From positions 1 to 64,000 of the forward strand of contig NZ_CP041636.1 of assembly GCF_007197755.1 (NCBI RefSeq): a DNA stretch of 64,000 nt, given 5' to 3'. Origin of the DNA: Ferrovibrio terrae (GTDB lineage: Bacteria; Pseudomonadota; Alphaproteobacteria; Ferrovibrionales; Ferrovibrionaceae). The notes beneath the pieces are model-generated. The model searched no databases. It was not told where the DNA came from and saw only the letters and a list, made by a program, of their open reading frames with translations. Position 1 is the first letter of the stretch, and the number at the start of each line of letters is the position of its first letter. Position numbers and translations under genes: made by a program. This document shows, one piece after another, positions 16,593 through 25,640 of this stretch.

Positions 16593-17746
16593 CTCCACGA
16601 GACGGTCTCCCATGGTGCCGGCGCAATCGCAGGCGATGACCAGTCGGCCCAGTCAGGCTGTGCATGGCCTGATGGTGCTGAAAGATCGGCCAGGACCAGA
16701 TCGGCCAGCCGCGGCGCCAGCGCCAGCTTGGTCGGCCAGGCCAGCATGATGCGGCCCTTGCGCTGCAGCACCGGACCATCAGGTTTATGCCCGCTTTCCG
16801 TCGCCCCTTCGGCGCGGTCGACACGATGGCCGGCAAAGCGGCTTTGGCTGAAATCCAGCTTCGGCAGCAGCGTGGCAAATTCCGTGCGCGCCGTGGCGAT
16901 CAGTTCGGTTTCACTTTGCTGCACGCCGTTTTCGGCAATCAGCCCGCCGACATTCCAGACCAGTGTACCGTCTTTCTGCCGATGCGTGGTGATGGTGACG
17001 CGCGGCTTGTCGCTGGTGTCGAAGCAATGCGCCCAGAGCGGCGCTGGTGCATTGCCGATCAGCACCTGATGCAGCGGCCGGCGCTGCGCGGCATGCGCCG
17101 GCAGCCCGAGTTGCGACAACAGCGCCTCGTTGCCGGCACCCGCCGCGGAAATCAGATGACCCGCAATGATTCTGCGCCCGGCAACATCGAGAATGACATG
17201 ATCGCCGCGATCCTCGATCTGCGCCTTGCCAGCCTTGATGCAGCCGGCATGCAGAGCGGCCAGCGCCGTCAGCAGCGACGGCACATCCAGCACGCATTCA
17301 TCCAGCGCATAAACCGCGCCGACATGGTCGGGATCGCGCAGCGCCTGCGGCCAGGCGGGCTGGTTCAATACCTCGACACGACCACGCACCAGCCTGCTGC
17401 CGAAGAAACCGGCGACACGGCTGGCCAGCGTGCGCCGCGCCCAGAACAGATGGTTCTCGGCCGCCAGCGTTGCACCGCGCAGGTCGATCTCGCCAGTATC
17501 ATTCAGGGCAGCGCGCCAGCGCGCCGGCATGTCGGCCAATGCTGCGCTGTCCTGCCCCAGTTTGAGGTCGATGGCGTATTTCAACCCGCCATGGATGATG
17601 CCCTGCGAAGCCAGCGTCTGCCCCGCGCCCAGCGCGGCGCTTTCGATCAGCAGGGCGGAATAGCCGGCGCGTTTCAGCCGCGCCAGCAGCCAGAGGCCGG
17701 CAATGCCGCCGCCGAGGATCGCGACGTCGACATCAGGTCGCGTCAT
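16589..17746 (-). CDS. FAD-dependent oxidoreductase (DAO family)
   Basis: 385-residue flavoprotein of the D-amino-acid oxidase/glycerol-3-phosphate dehydrogenase superfamily. The N-terminal FAD loop is ILGGGIAGLWLLARL, followed by SAALGAGQTLASQGIIHGG, where the histidine or glycine-rich loop contacts the flavin. A C-terminal region with FAGHRVDRAEG and GRIMLAWPTKLALAPRLA completes the fold. Start at the ATG 17746, eight bases past the hldE stop. Its partner in the operon is the aldo/keto reductase with a four-base overlap, suggesting linked redox steps on one unknown substrate. Confidence 0.8.
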   Translation of the reverse strand: MTRPDVDVAILGGGIAGLWLLARLKRAGYSALLIESAALGAGQTLASQGIIHGGLKYAIDLKLGQDSAALADMPARWRAALNDTGEIDLRGATLAAENHLFWARRTLASRVAGFFGSRLVRGRVEVLNQPAWPQALRDPDHVGAVYALDECVLDVPSLLTALAALHAGCIKAGKAQIEDRGDHVILDVAGRRIIAGHLISAAGAGNEALLSQLGLPAHAAQRRPLHQVLIGNAPAPLWAHCFDTSDKPRVTITTHRQKDGTLVWNVGGLIAENGVQQSETELIATARTEFATLLPKLDFSQSRFAGHRVDRAEGATESGHKPDGPVLQRKGRIMLAWPTKLALAPRLADLVLADLSAPSGHAQPDWADWSSPAIAPAPWETVSWR

Positions 17747-17753
17747 CGCGCGC

Positions 17754-19211
17754 TCAGCTTTGCAGTTTCTTGATGGTCGCCGTGGTGCTCTGCCCGGCGA
17801 CAAGGCGTGACACCTTCACCTCGCCGCCATAGGCCCGCACGATATCGGCGCCCACCACCTGATCGACCGTATAGTCGCCGCCCTTCACGAGAAGGTCGGG
17901 CTTCAGCAGGTCGAGCAAAGGCTCCGGCGTGTCGTCGGCGAAAATCACCACGAGATCTACCAGACCGAGCGCGGCCAGAATCTGGGCACGATGGCGCTCG
18001 TCCTGCACGGGACGGGTCGGCCCCTTGAGCTTCCGCACGGAAGAATCGGCATTGATGGCCACCACCAGCCGGTCGCATTGCGCGCGCACTTCCGAGAGCA
18101 GCGCGAGATGGCCGGGATGCAGCAGATCGAACACGCCGTTGGTGAAGCCGATACGCTCGCCGCGGCTGCGCCACAACGTGACGCGTTCGGCGGCCTGCGG
18201 CGCTGTCGCCACCTTGGCCGCGATACCATGCGGATCAGGCATATGCAGCGCCAGCCGCAATTCCTCGGGATGCACCACGGCGGTGCCGATCTTGCCCACC
18301 ACGATGCCGGCAGCGGCATTGGCAAGGCGGGCGGCCTGTGGCAGCGAACGGCCCACGGCCAGCGCCGCGGCAATCGTCGCCACGACGGTGTCGCCGGCAC
18401 CTGACACATCGAACACTTCGCGCGCCTCGGCTTTGAGATGCAGTGGCGCAGAGTCTTTACCCTGAACCAGAGTCATGCCGGCACTGCCGCGCGTGACCAG
18501 CACATTGGCGATGCCAGCGTCATTCACCAGCTTGCGCGCAGCATTCACGGCACTGTCATCGTCGGCACAGCTTTCGCCAGTGGCAAGTGCGGCCTCGGCG
18601 CGGTTCGGCGTCACCAGCGTAGCGCCCTTGTAACGGCGATAATCAGTGCCCTTGGGGTCGACCAGGATCGGCTTACCGGTCTTTGCGGCGGCCTTGACCA
18701 GTCTGGACAGCACGCGATCACCGACAGCGCCCTTGGCATAATCCGACAGCACCAGCACGGCATTGTCGGCCAGCGCATCAAGTGCCGCCTTGATCAGGGC
18801 GTCGACGGCCTCGTCCGACGGCTGCGCTGAACTTTCGCGGTCGACGCGCAGCAACTGCTGACGGCTGCCGATGAAGCGGGTCTTCTCGATGGTATGCCAG
18901 GCCTCGTCGATGACGAGATGCGCCTCGACACCGGGTTCGAGCGCCAGCACCTCGTTGAGCTGGTCGGCGGCAACGTCGTCGCCGGCCAGGCCGAGCAATG
19001 CGACCTTCGCCCCGAGCGCGGCCAGATTTCGCGCCACATTGCCGGCGCCGCCGGGCATGACGATCTCGCGCTCAATCCGCATGATCGGGATCGGCGCCTC
19101 GGGCGAAATGCGGTCGACGCCGCCATACACGAAGCGGTCGAGCATCACATCACCCACCACCAGCACGCGGGCGGCGGTGAAATCGGCGGGATCGGCGGCG
19201 ACGTCGGACAT
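17754..19211 (-). CDS. hldE: Bifunctional heptose-7-phosphate kinase / heptose-1-phosphate adenylyltransferase
   Basis: 485-residue enzyme carrying out two steps toward ADP-heptose for the lipopolysaccharide inner core. The N-terminal PfkB-type kinase (residues about 1-320) has GDVMLDRFVYG, GGAGNVARNLAALGA and the anion-hole signature DVSGAGDTVVA. The C-terminal nucleotidyltransferase starts near 345 with FTNGVFDLLHPGHLALL, holding the HxGH motif. The start is taken at the ATG 19211; one in frame at 19226 is also possible. It lies between a phosphatase gene and the FAD oxidoreductase gene, not near the lipid A genes at 45-50 kb. Confidence 0.94.
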   Translation of the reverse strand: MSDVAADPADFTAARVLVVGDVMLDRFVYGGVDRISPEAPIPIMRIEREIVMPGGAGNVARNLAALGAKVALLGLAGDDVAADQLNEVLALEPGVEAHLVIDEAWHTIEKTRFIGSRQQLLRVDRESSAQPSDEAVDALIKAALDALADNAVLVLSDYAKGAVGDRVLSRLVKAAAKTGKPILVDPKGTDYRRYKGATLVTPNRAEAALATGESCADDDSAVNAARKLVNDAGIANVLVTRGSAGMTLVQGKDSAPLHLKAEAREVFDVSGAGDTVVATIAAALAVGRSLPQAARLANAAAGIVVGKIGTAVVHPEELRLALHMPDPHGIAAKVATAPQAAERVTLWRSRGERIGFTNGVFDLLHPGHLALLSEVRAQCDRLVVAINADSSVRKLKGPTRPVQDERHRAQILAALGLVDLVVIFADDTPEPLLDLLKPDLLVKGGDYTVDQVVGADIVRAYGGEVKVSRLVAGQSTTATIKKLQS

Positions 19212-19262
19212 GGCTTTTCGATACACCGACAGGGGGTTAAACGCCAGCCTTTAAAGGGATTT

Positions 19263-19994
19263 TCAGGTCTGGAGCAGGCGCCGGCCGGCCCCTTCCAGCA
19301 CCAGCGCGGTCAGCCGGCCGGTGGTATAGGCCCCGGTATCGACGCCGATGCGGTTCGGCCGCCATTCCACCTCATGCACGATGGTATGGCCGTGCACCAC
19401 GATCAGGCCGTGGTCTGTTTCGGAGTTGAGGAAGGCGTCGCGAATCCAGATCATCTGTTCGCGGCTCTGCCGGTCGAGCGGCAGGCCCGGCTTGATGCCG
19501 GCATGGACGAACAGGTAATCGCCATACTGCGCCTGCTCCGGCAGGCTGCTGAGAAACTGCTTGTGATGCCGCGGCATGGCGCCGAGCAGCGCGCGCTGGG
19601 TGAACAGCAGTTCGTCGAAGGATGCCGGCACCTTCACCTTGTAGCTGCTGAGCGTGGCATCGCCGCCATTGCTGAGCCAGAGCGAAGCGCCATAAGGCGC
19701 ATCCATAAACTGCAACAGCATGTCTTCGTGGTTGCCGAGCAGCGCCACGGTTTCGACGCCGGAGAAGCGCGGGCCGGTAAAGCGCGGGCGGGTCAGCCGT
19801 TCGATCACGCCATGCGAATCCGCGCCGCGATCGACATAATCGCCGAGATAAACGATGACGGTTTTTTCCGGAGCGGTACTGAGATCGGTTTCGATCTTGT
19901 CATGCAACTGATCCAGCAGATCGGCGCGGCCATGGATATCGCCAATGGCGTAAACACGGAGTCCGGGCGGCAGCCGGGCCTCCTCGATCAGCAT
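19263..19994 (-). CDS. Serine/threonine-type metallophosphoesterase
   Basis: 243-residue calcineurin-like phosphatase of the bacteriophage-lambda/PrpA type. Metal-binding motifs are in order: GDIHGRADL near residue 18, GDYVDRGADS near 51 and GNHED near 85, followed by later histidines VHAGI and VHGHTI. Family members act as protein phosphatases or on dinucleoside tetraphosphates. It starts three bases after the regA stop, so it is in one transcript with regB-regA. A role in dephosphorylating a regulator of that pair is possible but unproven. Confidence 0.87.
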   Translation of the reverse strand: MLIEEARLPPGLRVYAIGDIHGRADLLDQLHDKIETDLSTAPEKTVIVYLGDYVDRGADSHGVIERLTRPRFTGPRFSGVETVALLGNHEDMLLQFMDAPYGASLWLSNGGDATLSSYKVKVPASFDELLFTQRALLGAMPRHHKQFLSSLPEQAQYGDYLFVHAGIKPGLPLDRQSREQMIWIRDAFLNSETDHGLIVVHGHTIVHEVEWRPNRIGVDTGAYTTGRLTALVLEGAGRRLLQT

Positions 19995-19997
19995 GGA

Positions 19998-20525
19998 TTA
20001 CTGCGGCGAACGCTTGGCGAGGATGCGCTGCAGGGTGCGGCGATGCATCTTCAGCCGGCGTGCCGTCTCCGACACATTGCGGTCGCAGAGTTCGAAAACG
20101 CGCTGGATATGTTCCCAGCGCACACGCTCGGCCGACATCGGCTCGTCCGGCGGCGCTGGATGCGCGGCGTTGCCCACACGCAACGCACGATCCACATCGT
20201 CGGCATCGGCCGGCTTGGGCAGGTAGTCAGCCGCACCCGCCTTCACGGCAGCCACGGCGGTGGCGATGTTGCCATAGCCGGTGAGCATGACCACGCGGGC
20301 ATCCTGCCGCACCTGACGGATGGCGGTGACGACATCCAGGCCGTTGCCATCGCCCAGTTTGAGATCGACCACGGCATAGGCCGGCGGCTTGGCCCGGGCC
20401 ATCTGGATACCGATCGCAACCGATTCCGCAGTCTGCACCACGTAGCCGCGCTTTTCCATTGCGCGCGCCAGGCGCAGGCGCAGCGGTTCATCGTCATCAA
20501 CGATCAGCAGGGACATATCAGTCAT
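19998..20525 (-). CDS. regA: RegA/ActR-type response regulator
   Basis: 175-residue response regulator of the RegA/ActR/PrrA family that controls redox-dependent genes in Alphaproteobacteria. The receiver domain has the acidic triad IVDDDEP, phospho-acceptor VVDLKLGDG near residue 57, TGYGN and KPAD. A proline-containing linker (PAPPDEP) joins a short Fis-type helix-turn-helix (VSETARRLKMHRRTLQRIL) at the C-terminus, close to the invariant RegA recognition helix. Downstream of regB by 45 bases and in the same direction. Confidence 0.93.
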   Translation of the reverse strand: MTDMSLLIVDDDEPLRLRLARAMEKRGYVVQTAESVAIGIQMARAKPPAYAVVDLKLGDGNGLDVVTAIRQVRQDARVVMLTGYGNIATAVAAVKAGAADYLPKPADADDVDRALRVGNAAHPAPPDEPMSAERVRWEHIQRVFELCDRNVSETARRLKMHRRTLQRILAKRSPQ

Positions 20526-20570
20526 GCAGGCAATGTACCGTAGCGGAGCAGCAGCGCAACCCTTGCGACG

Positions 20571-21878
20571 CTACCGCCCCAGCTCACGCGGCCAGTTCAC
20601 TTCAACCTGGGTGCCACCAGCAGCGGGTCGATTGGCGAAGGCGACCGAGGCCCCGCTGCGGCGCAGCAGGTTCATGGCAATGAATACGCCCAGCCCCATG
20701 CCGCCGCTGTCGGGACGGCTGGTCACGTAAGGCTCGCCGAGCGCGGACAGAATGTCGACATTCATGCCCGGGCCATCATCGAGAATCCGCAGGCGGATCA
20801 GCCGGTCGTCCCAGTCGACCTCGACATCCACGCTGCCGCGGGCGAATTCCATCGCATTCTGCATCAGGTTGCCCAGGCCATGCAGGATTTCCGGCCGGCG
20901 CGGCAGTAAAGGCGGCGTGCCGGTGCCGATCAGGCGCACGGCAAAGGCAATGTCGTCACGCCGCCAGGGCTGCGCCACCATTTCCATCATGTTGGCGATG
21001 CCGAGATCGGCAAAAGCTTCGGGGTCGGAGGTGGCCGAAGGCCGGCGCGACAGGCGTGCAAGAATCTCCCTGCAACGATCGACCTGACTCTGCAGCAGCG
21101 CAACGTCTTCCGACAGCGCATGTTCCGCCGGCAGGTCGCGGCCGATCTCTTTCACCACCACGGCGATGGTGCCAAGCGGCGAACCCAGTTCATGCGCGGC
21201 TGCCGCCGCCAGCCCGCCCAGAGCCGAGACCTGCTGTTCGCGTGCCAGCGCCATCTGCGTGGCGGCCAGCGCGTCCGACATGCGGCGGGCTTCTTCCGCC
21301 ACCTGCCAGGCATAGGCGGCAAGGAACAGCGTGCCGAGCACCAGCGCGATCAGGTTACCCCATTGCAGCAGCTGCGGCTGCAGCACTTCCGCCGGATTGC
21401 TCCAAGGCAACGGGAAATGATGGATGGTGATGACGACCGTCAGCGCAAAAGCCAGCAGGCCCAGCATGACGGTGGAGCGCAGGGTGAGAATGGTGGCCGA
21501 AACCGTGACCGGCACCAGGATCAGCACCGTGAAGGGATTGTCGATGCCGCCGGTGAGGAACAGCAGGATGCAGAGCTGCACCAGATCGAAAGCTAGATAG
21601 GCCGTGGCGCCCTTCTCGCTCAGACGCTTTGCCGTCGGATAGACGACGAACAGCAGTATATTAAGCATGGCCGAGATGCCGACCACACCCAGTGCCGGCA
21701 GCAGCGGCAGCTTGAAGTTCAGGCCGAAATGTACGAACAGGATCGCCAGCAGCTGGCCGATGATGGCGATCCAGCGCAGCAGCACCAGCGTCTGCAGGCG
21801 CACGCGACCGGCCGGCTCGTCTGCCGCGCTCAGATGCGGACCGAGACGTTCGCGCAGGCTGTCGAGCAGCGTCGTCAT
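20571..21878 (-). CDS. regB: RegB/ActS-type redox sensor histidine kinase
   Basis: 435-residue membrane histidine kinase. Six predicted N-terminal membrane helices lie in residues 25-180; the loop GGIDNPF matches the conserved quinone-sensing loop (GGxxNPF) of RegB. The H-box AAAAHELGSPLGTIA is near residue 228, and VDRCREIL near 269 keeps the redox-active cysteine known in Rhodobacter RegB. N-, G1- and G2-type ATP-binding boxes follow (NLMQNAMEF, DDGPGM, GGMGLGVF). The start is the ATG at 21878 inside a 17-bp tandem repeat that separates it from the zwf stop. Confidence 0.93.
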   Translation of the reverse strand: MTTLLDSLRERLGPHLSAADEPAGRVRLQTLVLLRWIAIIGQLLAILFVHFGLNFKLPLLPALGVVGISAMLNILLFVVYPTAKRLSEKGATAYLAFDLVQLCILLFLTGGIDNPFTVLILVPVTVSATILTLRSTVMLGLLAFALTVVITIHHFPLPWSNPAEVLQPQLLQWGNLIALVLGTLFLAAYAWQVAEEARRMSDALAATQMALAREQQVSALGGLAAAAAHELGSPLGTIAVVVKEIGRDLPAEHALSEDVALLQSQVDRCREILARLSRRPSATSDPEAFADLGIANMMEMVAQPWRRDDIAFAVRLIGTGTPPLLPRRPEILHGLGNLMQNAMEFARGSVDVEVDWDDRLIRLRILDDGPGMNVDILSALGEPYVTSRPDSGGMGLGVFIAMNLLRRSGASVAFANRPAAGGTQVEVNWPRELGR

Positions 21879-21916
21879 CAACGCCAAGCTTTCATCAGCG
21901 CCAAGCTTTCATCAAC
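21875..21916. repeat. 17-bp tandem repeat between zwf stop and regB start
   Basis: On the + strand TCATCAACGCCAAGCTT is followed by a copy differing at one base (TCATCAGC...) and a partial third copy TCATCAAC. The zwf stop is in the third copy and the regB ATG in the first. Removing the 34 duplicated bases would restore a TGATG stop/start overlap. Confidence 0.9.
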
Positions 21917-23384
21917 GCATGTCTTCGTGCCAGTTGCGGCCATCACGCTCGATCAGGCCGATGGCGGCAGATGGCCCCCAGCTGCCGGCATTGTACGGTT
22001 TCGGCGCGTCGTCCTGCCCGGTCCAGGCTGCCAGTATCGGCTCGGCCCAGCGCCAGGCGGCTTCTACCTCGTCGCTGCGCATGAACAGCATCGGATTGCC
22101 GCGCACCACATCCATCAGCAGGCGTTCATAGGCATCGGGCTGACGGCCCCGGAAGGCTTCGGCGAAGCTGAGGTTCAGCGGCGCGGTGCGTAACCGCATG
22201 CCACCTGGTCCCGGCACCTTGCTCATCATATGCAGCGCAATGCCTTCGTCCGGCTGCAGCCGGATCACCAGCCGGTTGGGCACCACGTCGCGTGCGGCGG
22301 CCGGGAAAATCAGATGCGGGACGGGCCGGAACTGCACGACGATTTCGGAATGCCGCACCGGCAGGCGCTTGCCGGTGCGTAAGTAAAACGGCACGCCGGC
22401 CCAGCGCCATGTCTCGACTTCGGCCTTCACGACCACGAAGGTTTCCGTATTGCTCGAATGGCCGAGTTCGTCGAGATAGGAGGCCGCAGCAGCCCCCTCG
22501 ACGCTGCCGCGGGCATACTGGCCGCGTACCGTCTTATCGCCCACTTCGCGGTCGGTGATCGGGCGCAGCGCTTCCAGTACCTTGAGTTTCTCGTCGCGCA
22601 CCGCATCGGCGGCGAATTCGTTCGGCGGCTCCATCGCCACCAGGCAGAGCAGCTGCAGCAGGTGGTTCTGGATCATGTCGCGCAATGCGCCGGCATGATC
22701 GTAGTAATCGGCGCGGCCCTCGACGCCGATCCTCTCGGCCACCGTCACCTGTACATGATCGACGACGCCGCGATGCCAGATCGGCTCAAATAATGCATTG
22801 GCGAAGCGCAGCGCCATCAGATTCTGCACCGTCTCCTTGCCGAGATAATGATCGATGCGGAAGACGCGGTTCTCGGGGAAGGCGGCGGCGACAGCCTCGT
22901 TGATGGCGCGCGCCGAGGCGAGATCCTGGCCGATCGGCTTTTCCAGCACGACGCGGGCTTCGGCGCTGTTGAGTCCGGCCCTGGCCAGCTGCGTGCAGAT
23001 CGGGCCGAAGAACCGCGGCGCCATGGCGAGATAGAAGACGACGATGCGCTCGTCGCCGCCATCGAGTGCCGATTTCAGGCTCTGATAGTCGTCGCTCTTC
23101 TGGGCATCCAGCGTGAGATAGCGGAAGCGCTGCAGGAAGCGGTCGGCGCGCGCGGCATCGAAGTCATCCGCCGCGACATGCTCCCTAAGGGCGGCAGCCG
23201 CCATCTCGCGGTAATCCGCATCGCTCATGGCACCGCGGGCGACCGCGAACAGCCGCGCATCGTCATTCAGCTGTCCGGCCACGTCGCGGTGGTACAGCGC
23301 CGGCACCAGCTTGCGCAGCGACAGGTCGCCGGTGGCGCCGAAAATGACAAGATCGAAGGAGAAGCTGCCGCTGGGGTTTGTCAT
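21912..23384 (-). CDS. zwf: Glucose-6-phosphate 1-dehydrogenase
   Basis: 490 residues; oxidises glucose 6-phosphate to 6-phosphogluconolactone with NADP(+), feeding the Entner-Doudoroff or pentose phosphate routes. The nucleotide loop [17 protein letters not shown] is at the N-terminus and the active-site signature RIDHYLGKE near residue 178, with the catalytic histidine further on in [19 protein letters not shown]. Length is standard. First gene of the leftward zwf-regB-regA run. No pgl or edd gene follows, unlike many alphaproteobacterial zwf operons. Confidence 0.95.
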   Translation of the reverse strand: MTNPSGSFSFDLVIFGATGDLSLRKLVPALYHRDVAGQLNDDARLFAVARGAMSDADYREMAAAALREHVAADDFDAARADRFLQRFRYLTLDAQKSDDYQSLKSALDGGDERIVVFYLAMAPRFFGPICTQLARAGLNSAEARVVLEKPIGQDLASARAINEAVAAAFPENRVFRIDHYLGKETVQNLMALRFANALFEPIWHRGVVDHVQVTVAERIGVEGRADYYDHAGALRDMIQNHLLQLLCLVAMEPPNEFAADAVRDEKLKVLEALRPITDREVGDKTVRGQYARGSVEGAAAASYLDELGHSSNTETFVVVKAEVETWRWAGVPFYLRTGKRLPVRHSEIVVQFRPVPHLIFPAAARDVVPNRLVIRLQPDEGIALHMMSKVPGPGGMRLRTAPLNLSFAEAFRGRQPDAYERLLMDVVRGNPMLFMRSDEVEAAWRWAEPILAAWTGQDDAPKPYNAGSWGPSAAIGLIERDGRNWHEDMR

Positions 23385-23424
23385 GCCGATACCGTGGCAA
23401 ACTCGGCGCGCCTAATCAATTGCC

Positions 23425-24336
23425 CTAACCCTCAATGAAATGCGGTTCGGGCTTTTCATGCAGCGCGTCAAAATGCACCAGCGCCGGCTTTGACCCGAGC
23501 GGCTGCGGCCGGCCATGTGCGAAAGCCACCTCGCCGCGATCGCAATCCACACTACGGACATAGCCATTGATGTAGAGCCGCCGGTCGGCCGGCGTGACAT
23601 TGATGCCCGAGCCATGCACCAGATAGGGCGACCACAGGGCCAGATCGCCCGGCGCCAGTTCGAGATCCACCGCCGCTGCCGGATCGAGGCCGACAGCCCG
23701 CAAGGCTTCGTCCTGCATGGTCTGGGCGAGGATCGGGCCATCTGACCCGAGGCCGAGATCACCCATCAGATGGCTGCCCGGAATCACTTTCATAGCGCCG
23801 CTGGCGCGCGTATGCGCATCGATCGCGAGGCCGGTCTGGATGTAGGAATTCGCCAGGTCGCGGAAGGCTGTGGCCGGGCGGCGGAAGCGGCTGTCCTGAT
23901 GATAGGCGAATTCCACTTTCGCCGCGCCCGGCGGCTTCCAGTGCATCTGGTTGATGACCTGCTTGAGATTGTCGCCGAGCAGCGGTTTCAGCACAGCGAC
24001 GAAACGCAGATCGAGGCGCACGCGATCCAGCAGCGCATTGCGCCAGGAGGGCCACTGCACCATGCGCAGGATGCGCCCCAGATGCGGATCGTCGCCCAGC
24101 CGGAACAGCAGGTTGCCATGCCGGAAGCTGCGGCCCAGTGCGAGGCCTTCGGCCTGCAGCCGGTCGAAGGCGGCGGCGATCTCGGCCACCTCCCCGGTCG
24201 AAAACAGGCCGCGGACCACCGCATAGCCGTCGCGGGCATAGGCCCGGCGGAACATGTCGGGGTCCGGCAGGGCCATCGGCCAGTCATGGCCAAGCTGCCC
24301 TTGAGGGTTATTTGTCGCGGAATTCGGTACAGGCAC
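23425..24336 (-). CDS. Phytanoyl-CoA dioxygenase (PhyH) family protein
   Basis: 303-residue Fe(II)/2-oxoglutarate dioxygenase of the PhyH family. The iron facial triad is visible as YHQDSRF near residue 144 and a distal histidine in PYLVHGSGIN near 240, with the following arginine RRLYIN for 2-oxoglutarate. The N-terminal FRRAYARDGYAVVRGLFS is typical. The GTG start at 24336 has a GGAG site ten bases upstream; the spacer is occupied by a perfect DnaA box. An alternative ATG at 24276 lacks a ribosome site. Substrate unknown; a second member lies at 29040. Confidence 0.87.
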   Translation of the reverse strand: MPVPNSATNNPQGQLGHDWPMALPDPDMFRRAYARDGYAVVRGLFSTGEVAEIAAAFDRLQAEGLALGRSFRHGNLLFRLGDDPHLGRILRMVQWPSWRNALLDRVRLDLRFVAVLKPLLGDNLKQVINQMHWKPPGAAKVEFAYHQDSRFRRPATAFRDLANSYIQTGLAIDAHTRASGAMKVIPGSHLMGDLGLGSDGPILAQTMQDEALRAVGLDPAAAVDLELAPGDLALWSPYLVHGSGINVTPADRRLYINGYVRSVDCDRGEVAFAHGRPQPLGSKPALVHFDALHEKPEPHFIEG

Positions 24337-24421
24337 TTGTGGATAACTCCGAGTCGGCCCCGTCGGGCTAAGAGCTTAGCTGCAGCATTTCCATAGATTC
24401 TTGTGGATAATGGACAGAGTC
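24337..24421. promoter_or_regulatory. gcrA upstream region: two DnaA boxes and three GANTC sites
   Basis: TTGTGGATAA occurs at 24337-24346 and 24401-24410; both are perfect DnaA boxes (TTATCCACA on the opposite strand). GANTC, the CcrM methylation site, occurs at 24351-24355, 24396-24400 and 24417-24421. All lie within 155 bases upstream of gcrA. DnaA and CcrM control of gcrA is known in Caulobacter-type circuits; binding here is inferred from sequence. Confidence 0.72.
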
Positions 24422-24491
24422 CGGTTGACCAAATCTCAATTTTGGAGCCTTTACTCGATCTAGCGGCCAACGCCGATCAAGGGGGCTAGAT

Positions 24492-25022
24492 ATGGTATGG
24501 ACTGACGAAAAGGTTAAACTCCTGGTGCAATACTGGGAATCCGGCCAGTCGATCACCCAGATCGGCAAGCAGCTGGGCATGACCCGCAACGCTGTGGTGG
24601 GCAAAGCCCACCGCATCGGCCTGGCCAAGCGCGCCTCGCCGATCATGCGCAGCGAAAAGCCTGCCCAGCCGCGTCCGGCGGCCACGCATGGCGGCGGCTC
24701 GAGCAGTGGGGGCGGACATACGGCTGCAGCACCCGCCCCCGCCCGAGCCCCCGTGCAGGTGCGCGAAGACGCAGCCACTCCTGTAAGCCATAGTCAGGCT
24801 TCGCAGGCTCAACTGACCGCCGCGATGCTCGCCGCGCTGACGCCGTCGACCGGCCCGCGCTGCAAGTGGCCGATCGGCGACCCGAAGAGCTCTGAATTCG
24901 ATTTCTGCACGCATGTCGCGCTGCCGGGCAAACCCTACTGCGCCTCGCATTGCGCTGCTGCCTACACCAATTGGAATCCGGAGAGCGCCGTCGAGGCGGT
25001 CAAGGCGATCAACGCCGCCTGA
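24492..25022 (+). CDS. gcrA: GcrA cell-cycle regulator
   Basis: 176-residue GcrA, a sigma70-binding transcription factor that acts at CcrM-methylated promoters in Alphaproteobacteria. The N-terminal DNA-binding domain is near-identical in pattern to family members (MVWTDEKVKLLVQYWESGQS, then GMTRNAVVGKAHRIGL). A variable Ala/Pro/Gly-rich linker covers residues about 58-110, and the sigma-interacting C-terminal domain has CKWPIGDPKSSEFDFC and GKPYCASHC with conserved cysteines. A GGGGG site precedes the ATG. It is monocistronic, ending at a strong terminator. Confidence 0.96.
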   Translation: MVWTDEKVKLLVQYWESGQSITQIGKQLGMTRNAVVGKAHRIGLAKRASPIMRSEKPAQPRPAATHGGGSSSGGGHTAAAPAPARAPVQVREDAATPVSHSQASQAQLTAAMLAALTPSTGPRCKWPIGDPKSSEFDFCTHVALPGKPYCASHCAAAYTNWNPESAVEAVKAINAA

Positions 25023-25046
25023 TCCCTCGGGGACCGGTTTCCATAA

Positions 25047-25079
25047 AAAAGCCCGGCTGGGGAAACCCGCCGGGCTTTT
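25047..25079 (+). terminator. Intrinsic terminator after gcrA
   Basis: A GC stem GCCCGGC (25051-25057) pairs with GCCGGGC (25069-25075) across an 11-base loop, flanked by an A run and TTTT. It is close to symmetric and may also stop leftward transcription from the VOC gene. Confidence 0.88.
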
Positions 25080-25100
25080 CCTTTTGTGGTGACGCTGCGC

Positions 25101-25565
25101 TTATGACGCGGCCTTCATCTCCACCGCGTCCATGCAGTTCACCATCCAGGGCGTACCGAAACGGTCGGTGACCGTGCCGAAAGCCTTGGCCCAGAAAGTC
25201 TGCATCAGAGGGCTGGTGACAGTGCCGCCCTGCGACAGCGCGTCGAAAATACGGCGCGCTTCCGCTTCGCTGGTGAGGTTCAGCGTCACCGAGATGCCCT
25301 GCATCTTTTCCTGCGGCATGTTCGGCGGCGCATCAGACGCCATCAGCGAAACACCGCCAACTTCCATGCAGGCATGCATGATCAGGTTTTCCGCGCCGGT
25401 CATGTCGGGCGCGCAACCGGTGTCGGGCTGCGCTTGACCTTCGGGCATCGGCGGCGCATCGCTGTATTTCATCATGGCGACGACCTTGCCGCCGAGATGC
25501 TTCTCGTAATAGCGAAATGCCTCTTCGCAATTGCCGCTGAACATCAGATAGGGATTGATCTGCAC
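25101..25565 (-). CDS. VOC family protein, PhnB-like
   Basis: 154-residue vicinal-oxygen-chelate fold protein of the PhnB/YjdN type. It opens INPYLMFSGNCEEAFRYYEKHLGGKV and shows MACMEVGG-like and FGTVTDRFGTPWMVN segments expected for this branch. Such proteins are widespread and mostly uncharacterised; resistance or isomerase roles have been proposed for relatives. It lies about 75 bases downstream of the MarR gene in the same direction, so the two may share a transcript. Confidence 0.85.
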   Translation of the reverse strand: MQINPYLMFSGNCEEAFRYYEKHLGGKVVAMMKYSDAPPMPEGQAQPDTGCAPDMTGAENLIMHACMEVGGVSLMASDAPPNMPQEKMQGISVTLNLTSEAEARRIFDALSQGGTVTSPLMQTFWAKAFGTVTDRFGTPWMVNCMDAVEMKAAS

Positions 25566-25640
25566 GCTACGTTCCTCCTCATGTGACTCTCTGGGTTTGA
25601 ATACTGCAGGCCGCTGACAGCTACGGTCAGCATGATGATG

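Noticed and set aside
25090-25100. A further TGACGCTGCGC between the gcrA terminator and the VOC gene, considered as another lipid operator
   Set aside because: It lies between two convergent gene ends, not before a start codon, and no lipid gene is adjacent. It counts against uniqueness of the motif.
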